The notes beneath the pieces were generated by a model, which was given only the letters and a program-made list of their open reading frames with translations, ran no database searches and was not told where the DNA came from. A stretch of DNA of 64,000 nucleotides from an uncultured Planctomycetota bacterium (GTDB taxonomy: Bacteria > Planctomycetota > Brocadiia > CAIUPP01), in the NCBI GenBank assembly GCA_903901045.1, contig CAIUPP010000023.1, forward strand, positions 1 through 64,000, given 5' to 3'. Shown here one piece after another: positions 8,863 through 18,358 of the stretch; the stretch's first letter is position 1; each line of letters begins with the position of its first letter. The translations under genes and the position numbers were made by a program.

Positions 8863-8918
8863 ACGACGGCCGGAGGAGACAGGGCGAACCTGTTGGGCTT
8901 CCGGTCGTCGTTCGTTTT
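8863..8918 (+). terminator. Terminator of pilin-like gene 2, same loop as copy 1
   Basis: Stem ACGACGGCCGGAG with CTTCCGGTCGTCGT (one G-U pair and one bulge) followed by TCGTTTT. The loop repeats GACAGGGCGAACCTGTTGGG seen at 6559-6579, so stem bases have diverged with compensating changes while the loop is kept. Confidence 0.75.
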
Positions 8919-8947
8919 AACGCCCTGCCGCCGGATGACCAGGCGGC

Positions 8948-9907
8948 TCAGAGCCCGACAGCGGCGCGCGCGGCCTTGAGCGTCGGTGCCGCGCTCGCGC
9001 GCGCCTTGGCGGCCCCTTCGGCCAGAACGCGCTCCACGCGGGCGGGGTCATTCTCCAACTCCTGCCGGCGCAGCCGCGCTTCCTTGAAGTATTCCAGGAA
9101 CATCCCCAGCAGGCGCTTCTTCACCTCCCCGTAACCGATCCCCCCTTGCCGATAGCGTTGCTCGATCTCCGCGCGCTCCGCATCCGAGGCGAGCAGCTTG
9201 ACGAGGGCAAAGAGGTTGTCCTTCTCCGGGTCCTTCGGCGATTCCACGGGAGTGGAATCAGTCTGAATCCCCATGATCTTCTTCTTCAGCGTATTCTCCG
9301 GCTCGAACATCCGCAGGGTGTTCCCGTAGCTCTTGGACATCTTGCGCCCGTCGGTGCCCGGCACGATCGCCACATCGCTCAGGATGTACGGCTCCGGCAG
9401 CTTGAACGTCTCGCCGAAGAGGGAGTTGAAGCGCTCGCCGATGTCCCGGCAGACCTCGACATGCTGCTTCTGGTCCTGCCCCACCGGCACGAGGCCGGTC
9501 TGGTGAATCAGGATATCCGCGGCCATCAGCACCGGGTAGGCGAACAGCCCGTGGTCGGAGGGAATTCCCTGGGCCACCTTGTCCTTGTACGCGTGGCAGC
9601 GCTGGAGCAGCCCCATGGGGGTGACGGTGGAGAGAATCCAGGCCAGTTCGCAAACCTCCGGCAGGTCGGATTGGAGGAAAATGCCGACGCGCTCGGGCTT
9701 CAGTCCCAGCGCGAGGTAATCCATCGCCACGTCCACGCTCAACCGGCGCAGGCGCGGCGCATCGCGCAGGCTGGTCAGCGCGTGGTAATTGGCGACGAAG
9801 AACAAGCAGTCATGCTCCTCCTGCATCTTCAGGTACTGCCGGATCGCGCCGAAATAGTTGCCCAGGTGCAATTCACCCGAGGGTTGAATGCCGGAAATGA
9901 CCTTCAT
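8948..9907 (-). CDS. trpS: Tryptophanyl-tRNA synthetase
   Basis: 319 residues, a normal length for bacterial class Ic TrpRS, which charges tRNA-Trp with tryptophan. Signature motifs: SGELHLGNYFG (HIGH-type, 14-17) and GRKMSKSYGN (KMSKS loop, about 188-193). The conserved N-terminus MKVISGIQPSG starts at 9907, with GGGAG 11 bases upstream; an ATG at 9925 is in frame but has no ribosome site. It is a single gene convergent with the pilin-like pair. Confidence 0.96.
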   Translation of the reverse strand: MKVISGIQPSGELHLGNYFGAIRQYLKMQEEHDCLFFVANYHALTSLRDAPRLRRLSVDVAMDYLALGLKPERVGIFLQSDLPEVCELAWILSTVTPMGLLQRCHAYKDKVAQGIPSDHGLFAYPVLMAADILIHQTGLVPVGQDQKQHVEVCRDIGERFNSLFGETFKLPEPYILSDVAIVPGTDGRKMSKSYGNTLRMFEPENTLKKKIMGIQTDSTPVESPKDPEKDNLFALVKLLASDAERAEIEQRYRQGGIGYGEVKKRLLGMFLEYFKEARLRRQELENDPARVERVLAEGAAKARASAAPTLKAARAAVGL

Positions 9908-9952
9908 GGTAAAGCGTTCTCCCATCCATAGCGTGTGAACAGAGAAACGGAC

Positions 9953-10043
9953 TCAACGTTCAACGTCCGACTTTCAACGTCCAACGTTCAATGTACGACA
10001 ACGACGACAACAGCAACGACACACGGCGGCACGCAACGACCGC
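9953..10043. repeat. Short tandem words CAACGT / CAACGAC
   Basis: Variations of TTCAACGTCC and ACAACGACG repeated with a 6-10 base period between trpS and the metallo-hydrolase gene. No gene or stable stem is evident. Confidence 0.6.
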
Positions 10044-10050
10044 TCCGCTT

Positions 10051-10695
10051 CTAGAGGAATGAGTTGTTCTCCTTTTCCGCGCCGATGGTCGTGGCTTCGC
10101 CGTGGCCGGGGTAGACCAGGGTTTCGGGCGGGAGGATGAGGAGTTTCTGGCGGATGGCATTGACGAGGGCGCGCTGAGAGCCGCCGGGGAAATCGCAGCG
10201 GCCGATGCCGCTCTGGAAGAGGGCGTCGCCGGAGAAAAGCACCGGCTTTTCCCCCACCGCCGGCACCGCCTCGGCATAGAAGCAGATGCCGCCCGGGGTA
10301 TGGCCGGGGATGTGGATGACGCGGAAGCTGATGCGCCCCACCTCGACCGTCGCCCCCTCCTCCAGCAGCAGTTCCGCCGGGGGACTGGTTGCCGGGAAGC
10401 AGACCATGGCGCTGAGGTTCAGTTGCGCATCCGTCAGGAACGGCGCGTCCGCCGGGTGGCAGGCGATGCGCGCTTCGGGATAGGCGAACTTGACAGCCTC
10501 GTTGCCCATGATGTGGTCGGCATGCCCGTGCGTGATCAGAATCCAGCGCACGTCGAGCTCCAGGTCGCGGCAGCGCTCGACAAGGGTCAGACCCTCATCC
10601 CCGGGGTCTATCACGGCCGCCTGCCGGGTCTCCGCGCAGGCGGCCAGATAGCAGTTCGTCTCAACCGGACCGACGATGAAACGTTCCAGAATCAC
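10051..10695 (-). CDS. MBL-fold metallo-hydrolase (glyoxalase II-like)
   Basis: 214 residues with the metallo-beta-lactamase signature THGHADH (H56, H58, D60, H61), a further metal-site IPGHTPGGICF and FSGDALF, and a C-terminal GHGEATT. Members of this short group act as hydroxyacylglutathione hydrolase-like thioesterases; the true substrate is unknown. It starts at a GTG (10695) overlapping the stop of the NDK-like gene by four bases (GTGA), so translation is coupled and it is the last gene of the dnaE operon. Confidence 0.88.
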   Translation of the reverse strand: MILERFIVGPVETNCYLAACAETRQAAVIDPGDEGLTLVERCRDLELDVRWILITHGHADHIMGNEAVKFAYPEARIACHPADAPFLTDAQLNLSAMVCFPATSPPAELLLEEGATVEVGRISFRVIHIPGHTPGGICFYAEAVPAVGEKPVLFSGDALFQSGIGRCDFPGGSQRALVNAIRQKLLILPPETLVYPGHGEATTIGAEKENNSFL

Positions 10696-11876
10696 GAGCG
10701 TTTTCCCTCATCCGCCAGGAATTTGTCGATCAAGTCCTTCGATTCGCAACTGGCCCCCTCCTGCCAGAGGCCGACGATCTTGCGCTCGCGCTCGGCGTTC
10801 TCCGCGCTGTCGGAGGCGTGCGCGCCGTTCTTCATCAGGTCGTACCCGTAGAGGCTGCGGATCGTCCCCTCCTCGGCCTCCTTCGGATTGGTCGAGCCGA
10901 GGCGCTGGCGGATCTTGGCAATGGCGTTCTCCCCCTGGTATAGCATCGCCACGCACTTGCCCCGCTCCTGCAACGGCAGCGTCGCGCCGCTCTCATCCTG
11001 CCCGGTCATGTAGCTGACGATCTTGCGGAATTCGAAATCGGCGTTCGGCTCCTTGAGCACGTCCGCGAGTTTGCCCTTCATTTCCTCGGTGATCTCGAAG
11101 TTGAACGTCTGTCCCAGCGCCTTGGCGGCGCGGTCGGCGGCCTGCCCGGAGAGCTTGCGGACGAAGATGGAGCGGAGCGGGCCGTAGAACTCCTCGGCCT
11201 GTTCGCGGCTGAAGCGCAGCAGCTTGGCCGAGACGATGTACAGGCCGGTCCGGCTGAAGACGTCGATGATGTTGCCGGGACGGCTGGAGCGCTTGGCGAA
11301 GTTGTCCGGCTTGATGATGACCAGCGTCGTCTCGACCGGCGCGCCCGCCGGATACTGCACGATGTTCGTGAGAATGCCGCCGTCGGTCATGGCGAAGTCG
11401 CTGAGGACTTTAAGCTGGCGGCGGTTGGCCTCGGTGGTGGTGGGCATGAGCACCGCCGGCTCGAAGAAGACGGTCTTGTCGCGGCTGAGGACGTAGTCGC
11501 CGTAGGTGCCGCGAATCGTGTCGCCGCGCATGTTGGTGGAGAGCATGCCGACCACATCCTCGCGCAGCGAGCGCACGGCGTCGGGGCCTTCGAACAGGAG
11601 CATCATCATGCGGTTGGTGATGCCGAACGGGTTCTCGCGCCGGCAGTTGGTGTCGACGTACCGCGCGAGCGCTTCGCGGATTTCCGGGGGGAAATTGTCG
11701 TACTGCAGGGTTTCCAGGTACTTGTCGATCATCTCGTCCGAGGGGGCGAACATGCGCGCGCCGACGAACTGGACGTTCCGGCTGAGCGCCAGGATGCGCC
11801 CGATGATGCCTCCCGTGCGGCTCTTGAACAGCGTGTACGGCGTGATGAGCACATAAGTCAGTTGTTTGGCAGCCAC
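10692..11876 (-). CDS. Tandem nucleoside diphosphate kinase-like protein, second domain intact
   Basis: 394 residues, more than twice the 140-150 of ordinary NDK. An N-terminal domain (TYVLITPYTLFKSRTGG...MLLFEGPDAVRSLRE...IRGTYGDYV) resembles NDK but has no catalytic-His motif after the GTYGDY segment. The second domain (TLVIIKPDNFAKR from about 182) carries NGAHASDSAENAERE, equivalent to the NxxHGSDS catalytic site, with His at about 353. So one half looks degenerate and one possibly active in NTP/NDP phosphotransfer. The start is the GTG at 11876, preceded by AGGGAGA; the open frame runs to 11942. It lies 37 bases after dnaE. Confidence 0.8.
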   Translation of the reverse strand: MAAKQLTYVLITPYTLFKSRTGGIIGRILALSRNVQFVGARMFAPSDEMIDKYLETLQYDNFPPEIREALARYVDTNCRRENPFGITNRMMMLLFEGPDAVRSLREDVVGMLSTNMRGDTIRGTYGDYVLSRDKTVFFEPAVLMPTTTEANRRQLKVLSDFAMTDGGILTNIVQYPAGAPVETTLVIIKPDNFAKRSSRPGNIIDVFSRTGLYIVSAKLLRFSREQAEEFYGPLRSIFVRKLSGQAADRAAKALGQTFNFEITEEMKGKLADVLKEPNADFEFRKIVSYMTGQDESGATLPLQERGKCVAMLYQGENAIAKIRQRLGSTNPKEAEEGTIRSLYGYDLMKNGAHASDSAENAERERKIVGLWQEGASCESKDLIDKFLADEGKRS

Positions 11877-11913
11877 TGCGTTCTCCCTGTAAACTTGATC
11901 CGAACCGTCCGTC

Positions 11914-14900
11914 CTATGGCTGGTACCTTCGCCCATTGCCATACGCGGCCGCTTTGATCGTCCGGGGAATCAGGCGCACGCGCCCCTCCCCCATCAGAGC
12001 GGCCACCTCCGCCACGAACTGCTCCGTCGGACGCACCGCGCTATCGCGCCCAGCCTGCACGATCACGCGCTGGCCATCCTGTTGCGTAATCTCCAGGAAG
12101 ACCAATTTCTCCCCGGAGTGGCGCTGCAACAACTCCTGAAGCTTCCCGAGTTTTTCCGCCCCCACCGCCTCCGCGTCGAGCGATATTCTAACTTTATCGA
12201 CGAGCCGAACAAACTCCGCTATCGGCAGCGCTTCCTTGATCTGCAGACCGGGGCGGTCGCTGGAGCGGTCTGCCACGCCCACGAGCAGGAGGATGGCATC
12301 CTCCTTGAGCATCGCGGCGTACTTCTCATAGGTCTCCGGGAAGGCCACGCAGCGCACGCTGCCGGTGAGGTCCTCGATCTGCACCTGCGCCATCGCCTTG
12401 CCGTGCTTGGTGAGCAACTGCCGCATTTCTATGACTTCGCCCGCCATGATGATGCAGGCGTCGTTGGCGGGCGCTTCGCGCAGTTCGGCGGCTGAGGTGG
12501 CGATCTGCGCGATGATCCGCTGGTAACGGTCCAACGGGTTGAAGCTGAGGCGCATGCCGATCGCCTCCTTCTCGAAACGCCCCACCTCCCCCGCGGGCCA
12601 GTCCTTGACATCGGGCAGCGGCGGGTCCGCGGGCAGGCCGGAGGACTCGGTGGAGCCGAAGAGGCTCTTCTGCCCCTTGCGCCGGTCGCGCTGCGCCCGC
12701 ACGCCGATGCGCATCGCGTCCTCCAGCGCCGCCAGCTTCTGGGCGCGGCTGCCGGGCATGGTGTCGAAAGCCCCCGCCTTGATCAGCGTTTCCAGCGCCT
12801 GGCGGTTGATCGCCGCGCTCGGGACGCGTTCGCAGAAATTGAAGAGGCTGCTGAACGGCCCCTCTTTCCCGCGCGCCTCCAGAATCGCCTCCACCGCCTT
12901 GTCCCCCACGTTCTTCACGCCGGCCATGCCGAAGCGGATCGCCTTGTCCTTCACCACCGTGAAGTGCGCTTCCCCCTCGTTGACATCCGGCGGCAGGATG
13001 TGGATGCCCATCTGCACGCAGTCGCGCACGTGCTCCTTGAGCTTGTCGCTGTGGCTCATCTCGCAGGTGAGGTCGGCGGCGGCGAACTCCATCGGGTAGT
13101 TCGCCTTCAGGTACGCGGTGCGATAGGCCAGGAAGGCGTACGGGGTGGTATGCGAGCGGTTGAAGCCGTACTGCGCGAAATTGCGGATCAAATCGAACAG
13201 CGCCGTGGCGTTCTGCTTGGAGATCTTGCGCTCCTGCGCCCCCCGAATGAACGCCTCCCCCTTCGCGTCAATCTCCGCCTGGCGCTTCTTGCCGATCGCC
13301 TTGATCGTGCTGAGCGCGTCCCCCAGCGAGAGCCCGCCAAGCTGGTTCAGGATGCGCATGATCTGCTCCTGGTAGACCAGCACGCCGCAGGTGTCTTTCA
13401 GGATCGGTTCGAGGCGCGGATCGACGTAGGTGACCGGCTTCTCGCCGTGGCGCCGCGCGACGAAGTCGTCGATCATCCCGCTCTGAAGCGGGCCGGGGCG
13501 GTAGAGCGCCACAATGGCGATGACATCCTCGATGTTCTGCGGCTTCAGCTTGCGCAGCAACTCCTGGATGCCCGACGAGCCAAGCTGGAAGACCGCCTTC
13601 GTATCGCCGTGCGCCATCAGGTCGTAGGTCGGCTTGTCGTCGAACGGTATCTGCTCCAGATCGAGGCGCTTGCCCGTGCGCCGTTCGATCAGGTCGAGCG
13701 CCTTGTCCACGATGGTCAGCGTGCGCAGGCCGAGCAGGTCCATCTTGAGCATCCCGGCCTTTTCGAGATCGTTCATGGCGAATTGCGTCATGACGATGTC
13801 GTTGACCTTGCAGATTGGAATCTGCTCGGTGAGCGGCTTGTCGGCGATGCAGACCCCCGCGGCGTGTGTGCTGGCGTGGCGGGCGAGCCCTTCGAGCTTT
13901 TCGCCGTAGCCGAGCAGTTCGCCGATGCGCGCGTTGCTCTTCTTGTCGCGCCGAAGCGTCTCATCCTGTTCGAGGGCGCTGGCCAGCGTGGTACCGAGCG
14001 TGGCGGGGATGCGCTTGGCCAGGTCGTTCGCCTCGGCCACGCTCCAACCGAGCGCGCGCGCTACGTCCTTCACCACGGCCTTCGCCTTCATCGTTCCGAA
14101 AGTGATGATCTGCGCGGTATTGTCATGGCCATACTTCTCGCGCATGTACTTGATCAGTTCCTCGCGGCGCACCTCGCAGATGTCGATATCCAGGTCGGGC
14201 GGCTCGCGGCGCTCCAGGTCGAGGAAGCGCTCGAAAATCAGGGAGTACTTCAGCGGGTCCACGTCGCTGATCCCCAGGACGTAGCAGACGATGGCGCTGT
14301 TGCCGGACCCCCTGAGCCCCACGGGGATGCGCTGCTTGCGCGCGAAGTTGATGATGTCCCAGACGATGAGGAAGTAACTGCTGTACCCCATCTTGTCGAC
14401 GACGTCCAACTCGTAGTTGAGCCGCTGCGTCACCTCGGCGGAAGGCTTGCCATACCGCCAGCCGATTCCCTTCTCGCAGAGATGGCGCAGGTACTGCGTG
14501 TCGGTCAGCCCCTTGGGCGGATCGAAATGCGGGAAATGGCGCGCCTTGAAGTCCAGATGCAGGTTGCAGCGCTCCGCGATGGTCGCCGTATTCTCGGCCG
14601 CGCCCGGCAAGTGCGCAAAGCGCTCGATCATCTCCTGCCCGGACTTGAAATAGAACTCCTGCGAGCCGAAGCTCATCCTGTCGGCCGACTGCATGGTCTT
14701 GCCGGTGTTGATGCACAGGAGCACCTCCTGCGCTTTCGCGTCTTCCTTCTCGCCGTAGTGGATATCGTTGGTCGCCACCATCCCCAGCCCCTGCTGGCCG
14801 GCGATCTTCGCCAGCGCCTCCATGCAGACGCGCTGGTCATCGAGGCCGTTGTCCTGCACCTCGATGAAGTAATTCTCCTTGCCGAGCATCTCCGCGTAGC

Positions 14901-15390
14901 GCGCCGCGACCGAGGCGGCCTCCGCCGCGCGGCCCGAGAGGATGTTCTGGCACAGCTCGGAGCTCGGGCAGCCGCTCAGAACGATCAGCCCTTTGCGATG
15001 GCGCTCCAGCAGATCGAAGTCGATGCGCGGCTTGTAGTAGAACCCTTCCAGGTAGGCGATGGAGGAGAGCTTGATGAGGTTCTTGTACCCCGCGGCGTCG
15101 GTCGCGAGCAGGGTGAGGTGGTAATTGTCCCTGCCGTTGGAGGCGGACTGCCGCTCCTTGTGGTCCCGCGGGGCGACGTAGGTTTCGAGCCCGATGATCG
15201 GCTTGACGCCGGTGGAGTCCATCTCTTTGCAGAACTGGACGACGCCGAAGAGGTTGCCGTGGTCGGTCAGCGCCAGCGCCTTCTGGCCGTGCTTCTTCGC
15301 CAGCTTGCCCAGCGCTTTGATGCTGCACGCGCCGTCGAGCAAACTGAAATGACTGTGGACGTGCAAATGAACGAAATCTTCGGGCTTCAT
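11914..15390 (-). CDS. dnaE: DNA polymerase III subunit alpha
   Basis: 1158 residues, full length. It starts with the PHP domain (VHLHVHSHFSLLDG), then the palm with PDLDID (catalytic aspartates about 396-398) and KMDLLGLRTL (third Asp about 549), fingers, the helix-hairpin-helix region, and an OB-fold (GEVIEMRQLLTKHGKAMAQV). Replicative polymerase subunit acting with the clamp and clamp loader; holA is also in this window (62068). It is the first gene of an operon with the double-NDK and MBL genes. The ribosome site before ATG 15390 is weak. Confidence 0.97.
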   Translation of the reverse strand: MKPEDFVHLHVHSHFSLLDGACSIKALGKLAKKHGQKALALTDHGNLFGVVQFCKEMDSTGVKPIIGLETYVAPRDHKERQSASNGRDNYHLTLLATDAAGYKNLIKLSSIAYLEGFYYKPRIDFDLLERHRKGLIVLSGCPSSELCQNILSGRAAEAASVAARYAEMLGKENYFIEVQDNGLDDQRVCMEALAKIAGQQGLGMVATNDIHYGEKEDAKAQEVLLCINTGKTMQSADRMSFGSQEFYFKSGQEMIERFAHLPGAAENTATIAERCNLHLDFKARHFPHFDPPKGLTDTQYLRHLCEKGIGWRYGKPSAEVTQRLNYELDVVDKMGYSSYFLIVWDIINFARKQRIPVGLRGSGNSAIVCYVLGISDVDPLKYSLIFERFLDLERREPPDLDIDICEVRREELIKYMREKYGHDNTAQIITFGTMKAKAVVKDVARALGWSVAEANDLAKRIPATLGTTLASALEQDETLRRDKKSNARIGELLGYGEKLEGLARHASTHAAGVCIADKPLTEQIPICKVNDIVMTQFAMNDLEKAGMLKMDLLGLRTLTIVDKALDLIERRTGKRLDLEQIPFDDKPTYDLMAHGDTKAVFQLGSSGIQELLRKLKPQNIEDVIAIVALYRPGPLQSGMIDDFVARRHGEKPVTYVDPRLEPILKDTCGVLVYQEQIMRILNQLGGLSLGDALSTIKAIGKKRQAEIDAKGEAFIRGAQERKISKQNATALFDLIRNFAQYGFNRSHTTPYAFLAYRTAYLKANYPMEFAAADLTCEMSHSDKLKEHVRDCVQMGIHILPPDVNEGEAHFTVVKDKAIRFGMAGVKNVGDKAVEAILEARGKEGPFSSLFNFCERVPSAAINRQALETLIKAGAFDTMPGSRAQKLAALEDAMRIGVRAQRDRRKGQKSLFGSTESSGLPADPPLPDVKDWPAGEVGRFEKEAIGMRLSFNPLDRYQRIIAQIATSAAELREAPANDACIIMAGEVIEMRQLLTKHGKAMAQVQIEDLTGSVRCVAFPETYEKYAAMLKEDAILLLVGVADRSSDRPGLQIKEALPIAEFVRLVDKVRISLDAEAVGAEKLGKLQELLQRHSGEKLVFLEITQQDGQRVIVQAGRDSAVRPTEQFVAEVAALMGEGRVRLIPRTIKAAAYGNGRRYQP

Positions 15391-15514
15391 CGGCTATGTT
15401 CAGCGAAGACAATGGGTTGCAAAAGCGAGCGACGGCGGCTGCGCCGGGCTGCGTCTGCTGCCATTATCCCCGATTGGGACAGGATGTCAAGCGAAGGGAA
15501 AAAGCGTCGGGAGA

Positions 15515-15571
15515 GGAAAAGGGGTCGGGCTGCTTTTCGATCGTTCGAAAAGTTGCCTGACCCCCTTTTCC
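15515..15571. repeat. 57-base inverted element, copy 1
   Basis: Near-palindrome GGAAAAGGGGTC...GACCCCCTTTTCC with inner arms CTTTTCGA/TCGAAAAG. The reverse complement of the copy at 25373-25429 matches at 53 of 57 positions. It lies between dnaE and the DUF1844 gene and could fold into one long hairpin in RNA. Confidence 0.85.
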
Positions 15572-15575
15572 GTAT

Positions 15576-15884
15576 CTACCGGCATGCCTCGACGTACCGC
15601 GTCCGTAGGTCGTAGAGCATCACGTTCATCAACTTCTCCTCTTCCTCCGTGAGGTTCCCCTTCATCTTATCATGGAGGATTTGGAGCAGGTCGATGGAGT
15701 ACTTGGCGGCTTCGAGGTTCATTTCCTTCCTGCCGGTGGCGGGGTTATCGAAGAGGCCCAGGTTGATGAGCACCTGGCCGGCCAGGCCGGAAATGAAGGT
15801 CTTGAGGCTCGCCGCCGGCAGCGGCGGGCGGCCGGCAGGCTCTTCTGCGTTCTCGACTTCCGGCGTATCGTGCTGGTCGGCCAT
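15576..15884 (-). CDS. DUF1844 domain protein
   Basis: 102 residues matching the small DUF1844 family: an acidic/proline N-terminus, then FISGLAGQVLINLGLFDNP, a central AAKYSIDLLQILHDKMKGN and LTEEEEKLMNVMLYDLR. No catalytic motif is known. Good AGGAAG ribosome site before ATG 15884. It follows pyrG by 83 bases filled with short repeats, and is probably the tail of the GT4-kdsB-pyrG operon. Confidence 0.85.
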   Translation of the reverse strand: MADQHDTPEVENAEEPAGRPPLPAASLKTFISGLAGQVLINLGLFDNPATGRKEMNLEAAKYSIDLLQILHDKMKGNLTEEEEKLMNVMLYDLRTRYVEACR

Positions 15885-15899
15885 GTCAACTTCCTAGCA

Positions 15900-15958
15900 A
15901 ATCAGGGAACAGGGACAAAAAGGACTGCGGGTACGGCAAGGACAACGGCAACTCCGCG
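15900..15958. repeat. Short tandem words GGGACA / AAGGACGGCAA
   Basis: Runs such as AGGGAACAGGGACAAAAAGG and CGGCAAGGACAACGGCAAC between pyrG and DUF1844. The same word family appears at 43062-43113. Confidence 0.55.
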
Positions 15959-15967
15959 GCAGTCGCT

Positions 15968-17590
15968 TCACTCCGCCCGGTGTCCGCGCTTGTACGCCAG
16001 CGAGGCGCCCACGAACCCTTTGAACAGCGGGTGCGCTTCAATGGGACGCGACTTCAGCTCCGGGTGGAACTGCACGGCCACGAACCAGGGGTGGTGCGCG
16101 AGTTCGATGATCTCCACCAGCTTGCCGTCGGGCGAGAGGCCGCTGAACTGCACCCCCGCTTTCTCGAACTGCTCGCGGTAGGCGTTGTTGAACTCGTAGC
16201 GGTGGCGGTGGCGCTCCATGACCTTGTCCGCGCCGTACGCCGCGCGCGCGTGGCTCTTGTGCGCGACCATGCAGGGCTGCGCGCCCAGCCGCATGCTCCC
16301 CCCCTTGTTCACCACGCGCCGCTGCTCGTCCATGAGGCAGACGACGGGATGCGGGGTGTTCTCGTCGAACTCCGAACTGTTCGCATTTTCCAGCCCGCAC
16401 ATGTTCCGGGCGATGTCGATCGTGGCGCACTGCATCCCGAGGCAGATGCCGAAATAGGGAATCTTCTTTTCGCGCGCGTACTGGACGGCGCGCACTTTCC
16501 CCTCGATGCCCCGCATCCCGAACCCGCCGGGCACCAGGATGCCCTGCACTCCGGCGAACAGCTTCTCCGGGTCGCCCCCTTCCAGTTCCTCCGCCTCAAT
16601 CTTGCGCTTGATGACCCGCGCGTTGTTCGCGATGCCGCCGTGCGTCAGCGCCTCGTAGATGGATTCGTACGCGCTGTTCAGGTGGATGTACTTGCCCACG
16701 ACGGCGATGGTCACCTCATGCTCCGGGTTCTGCAGGACGTGAAGCATCCCCTTCCACCGGTCCAGGCCCGGACCGTTGCTGGGGAGTTGCAGCTTCTCGA
16801 CCAGCAGGTTGTCCAGCCCTTCGCGCACCAGGACGAGCGGCAGTTCGTAGATGGTGCTCTTTTCCGCCAGGTCGATCTCCTCGATCACGGCGCGGCGCTC
16901 GACGCTGCAGAAGAGCGCGATCTTCTCGCGCACGTCATCGCCCAGTTCCTTCTCGGTGCGGCAGATCAGGATGTCCGGGAGGATGCCCAGCTCGCGCAGC
17001 TTGCCGACGGAGTGCTGGGTGGGCTTGGTCTTGATCTCCTGGTTGAAGCGAAGGTACGGGATGAGCGTGAGGTGGACGAAGACGGCATTGTTGCGGCCCA
17101 CTTCCTGGCCGAATTGCCGGACCGCTTCGAGGAACGGCAGCCCCTCGATGTCCCCCACCGTGCCGCCCAGTTCGGTGATGACCACGTCGATCCCCGGCTT
17201 GGCGATGCGGCGGACGGCGTCCTTGATTTCGTTGGTGATGTGCGGCACCACCTGGATCGTGCGGCCGAGGTACTCTCCGCGCCGCTCGCGCGTGATGACG
17301 TTGAAGTAAATCTGCCCCGCGGTGTAGTTGCTGTCGCGGCTCATGCGCACGCTGGTGAACCGCTCATAATGCCCCAGGTCCAGATCGGTCTCGGCGCCGT
17401 CGTCGGTGACGAACACCTCCCCGTGCTGGTAGGGACTCATGGTGCCGGGGTCCACGTTGATGTACGGGTCGAACTTCTGCATCGCGACGCGCAGCCCGCG
17501 GCTTTCCAGGAGCATCCCTATTGCCGCGCTGGTCAGCCCCTTCCCGAGTGAACTGACCACCCCGCCGGTTACAAATATGTGTTTGGCCAT
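15968..17590 (-). CDS. pyrG: CTP synthase
   Basis: 540 residues, standard length. N-terminal synthetase domain begins [18 protein letters not shown]; the C-terminal class I glutamine amidotransferase has GGFGMRG, the nucleophile GICLGMQCA and the terminal HPE of FHPELKS. Converts UTP to CTP using glutamine. Its ATG (17590) directly follows the TAA of kdsB with no gap, so the two are translationally linked; this fits KdsB needing CTP. CTP synthase is usually cytosolic and filament-forming. Confidence 0.97.
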   Translation of the reverse strand: MAKHIFVTGGVVSSLGKGLTSAAIGMLLESRGLRVAMQKFDPYINVDPGTMSPYQHGEVFVTDDGAETDLDLGHYERFTSVRMSRDSNYTAGQIYFNVITRERRGEYLGRTIQVVPHITNEIKDAVRRIAKPGIDVVITELGGTVGDIEGLPFLEAVRQFGQEVGRNNAVFVHLTLIPYLRFNQEIKTKPTQHSVGKLRELGILPDILICRTEKELGDDVREKIALFCSVERRAVIEEIDLAEKSTIYELPLVLVREGLDNLLVEKLQLPSNGPGLDRWKGMLHVLQNPEHEVTIAVVGKYIHLNSAYESIYEALTHGGIANNARVIKRKIEAEELEGGDPEKLFAGVQGILVPGGFGMRGIEGKVRAVQYAREKKIPYFGICLGMQCATIDIARNMCGLENANSSEFDENTPHPVVCLMDEQRRVVNKGGSMRLGAQPCMVAHKSHARAAYGADKVMERHRHRYEFNNAYREQFEKAGVQFSGLSPDGKLVEIIELAHHPWFVAVQFHPELKSRPIEAHPLFKGFVGASLAYKRGHRAE

Positions 17591-18358
17591 TTATGTCTCT
17601 CTCTCATTGGTGCGCTCGGACCGCAGGGTCGCGCAAAATGCGGCGAAATCCTCCTGCGTATCCACTTTCATGGTCCGGTGCGCCGTCAGACCGACTGCAA
17701 TCTTATATCCGTTCGCCAGAGCGCGCAACTGTTCCAGCTTCTCCGCCTCCTCCAGCGGGTGCGGAGCGAGCTGATTATACGCCAGAAGGAAGTCGCGCCG
17801 ATAGCCGTAAATGCCGTAATGGCGCAGGTGCGGCGCGGGGCTGTCGCGCAGCGGGGTTTCGGAGCCGCGCACGTGCGGGATGATCGAACGGGAAAAATAC
17901 AGCGCTCGCCCGCGCGTGTCCACCACCACTTTGACGACGCCGGGGTCTCGCAACTCCTCCTCGGAATCGATCCGCCCCGCGAGCGTGGAGATGACGCATT
18001 CCCTGTCCTGTTCGAGAAGCTGGATCGTCTGCGCGATCATATCAGGCTTGATCGTCGGCTCATCCCCCTGAAGGTTGACCACGACGTCATGGTCCAGGGT
18101 GCGCGCCACCTCGGCGCAGCGGTCGCTGCCGGAGTGGTGCGCGGCGGAGGTCATGTGCACCTTCCCCCCGAACCCGCGGACGGCGTTCGCGATGCGCTCG
18201 TCGTCGGTGGCCACCAGCACGCGCTCGACCCCCTCCGCCTGAACCGCCGCCTCCCAGACGTACTGGATCAGCGGCTTGCCCCAGGGGTCCTTGACCAGGG
18301 GCTTGCCCGGGAAACGCGTCGAGGCGAACCTCGCCGGAATGATGACGGCAGCCTTCAC
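17591..18358 (-). CDS. kdsB: 3-deoxy-manno-octulosonate cytidylyltransferase (CMP-KDO synthetase)
   Basis: 255 residues, family-typical. N-terminal nucleotide-binding PARFASTRFPGKPL, then NLQGDEPTIKPDMI and the C-terminal GIYGYRRDFL. Activates KDO with CTP for lipid A-core synthesis, which is direct evidence for a lipopolysaccharide-bearing outer membrane. It begins at GTG 18358, overlapping the GT4 stop by four bases, and is followed at once by pyrG, the supplier of its substrate. Confidence 0.95.
   Translation of the reverse strand: MKAAVIIPARFASTRFPGKPLVKDPWGKPLIQYVWEAAVQAEGVERVLVATDDERIANAVRGFGGKVHMTSAAHHSGSDRCAEVARTLDHDVVVNLQGDEPTIKPDMIAQTIQLLEQDRECVISTLAGRIDSEEELRDPGVVKVVVDTRGRALYFSRSIIPHVRGSETPLRDSPAPHLRHYGIYGYRRDFLLAYNQLAPHPLEEAEKLEQLRALANGYKIAVGLTAHRTMKVDTQEDFAAFCATLRSERTNERET

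Noticed and set aside
12964-15615. 883-codon open frame antisense to dnaE
   Set aside because: It mirrors dnaE codons in a GC-rich genome, has Arg/Val/His-rich low-information sequence and no recognisable domain.
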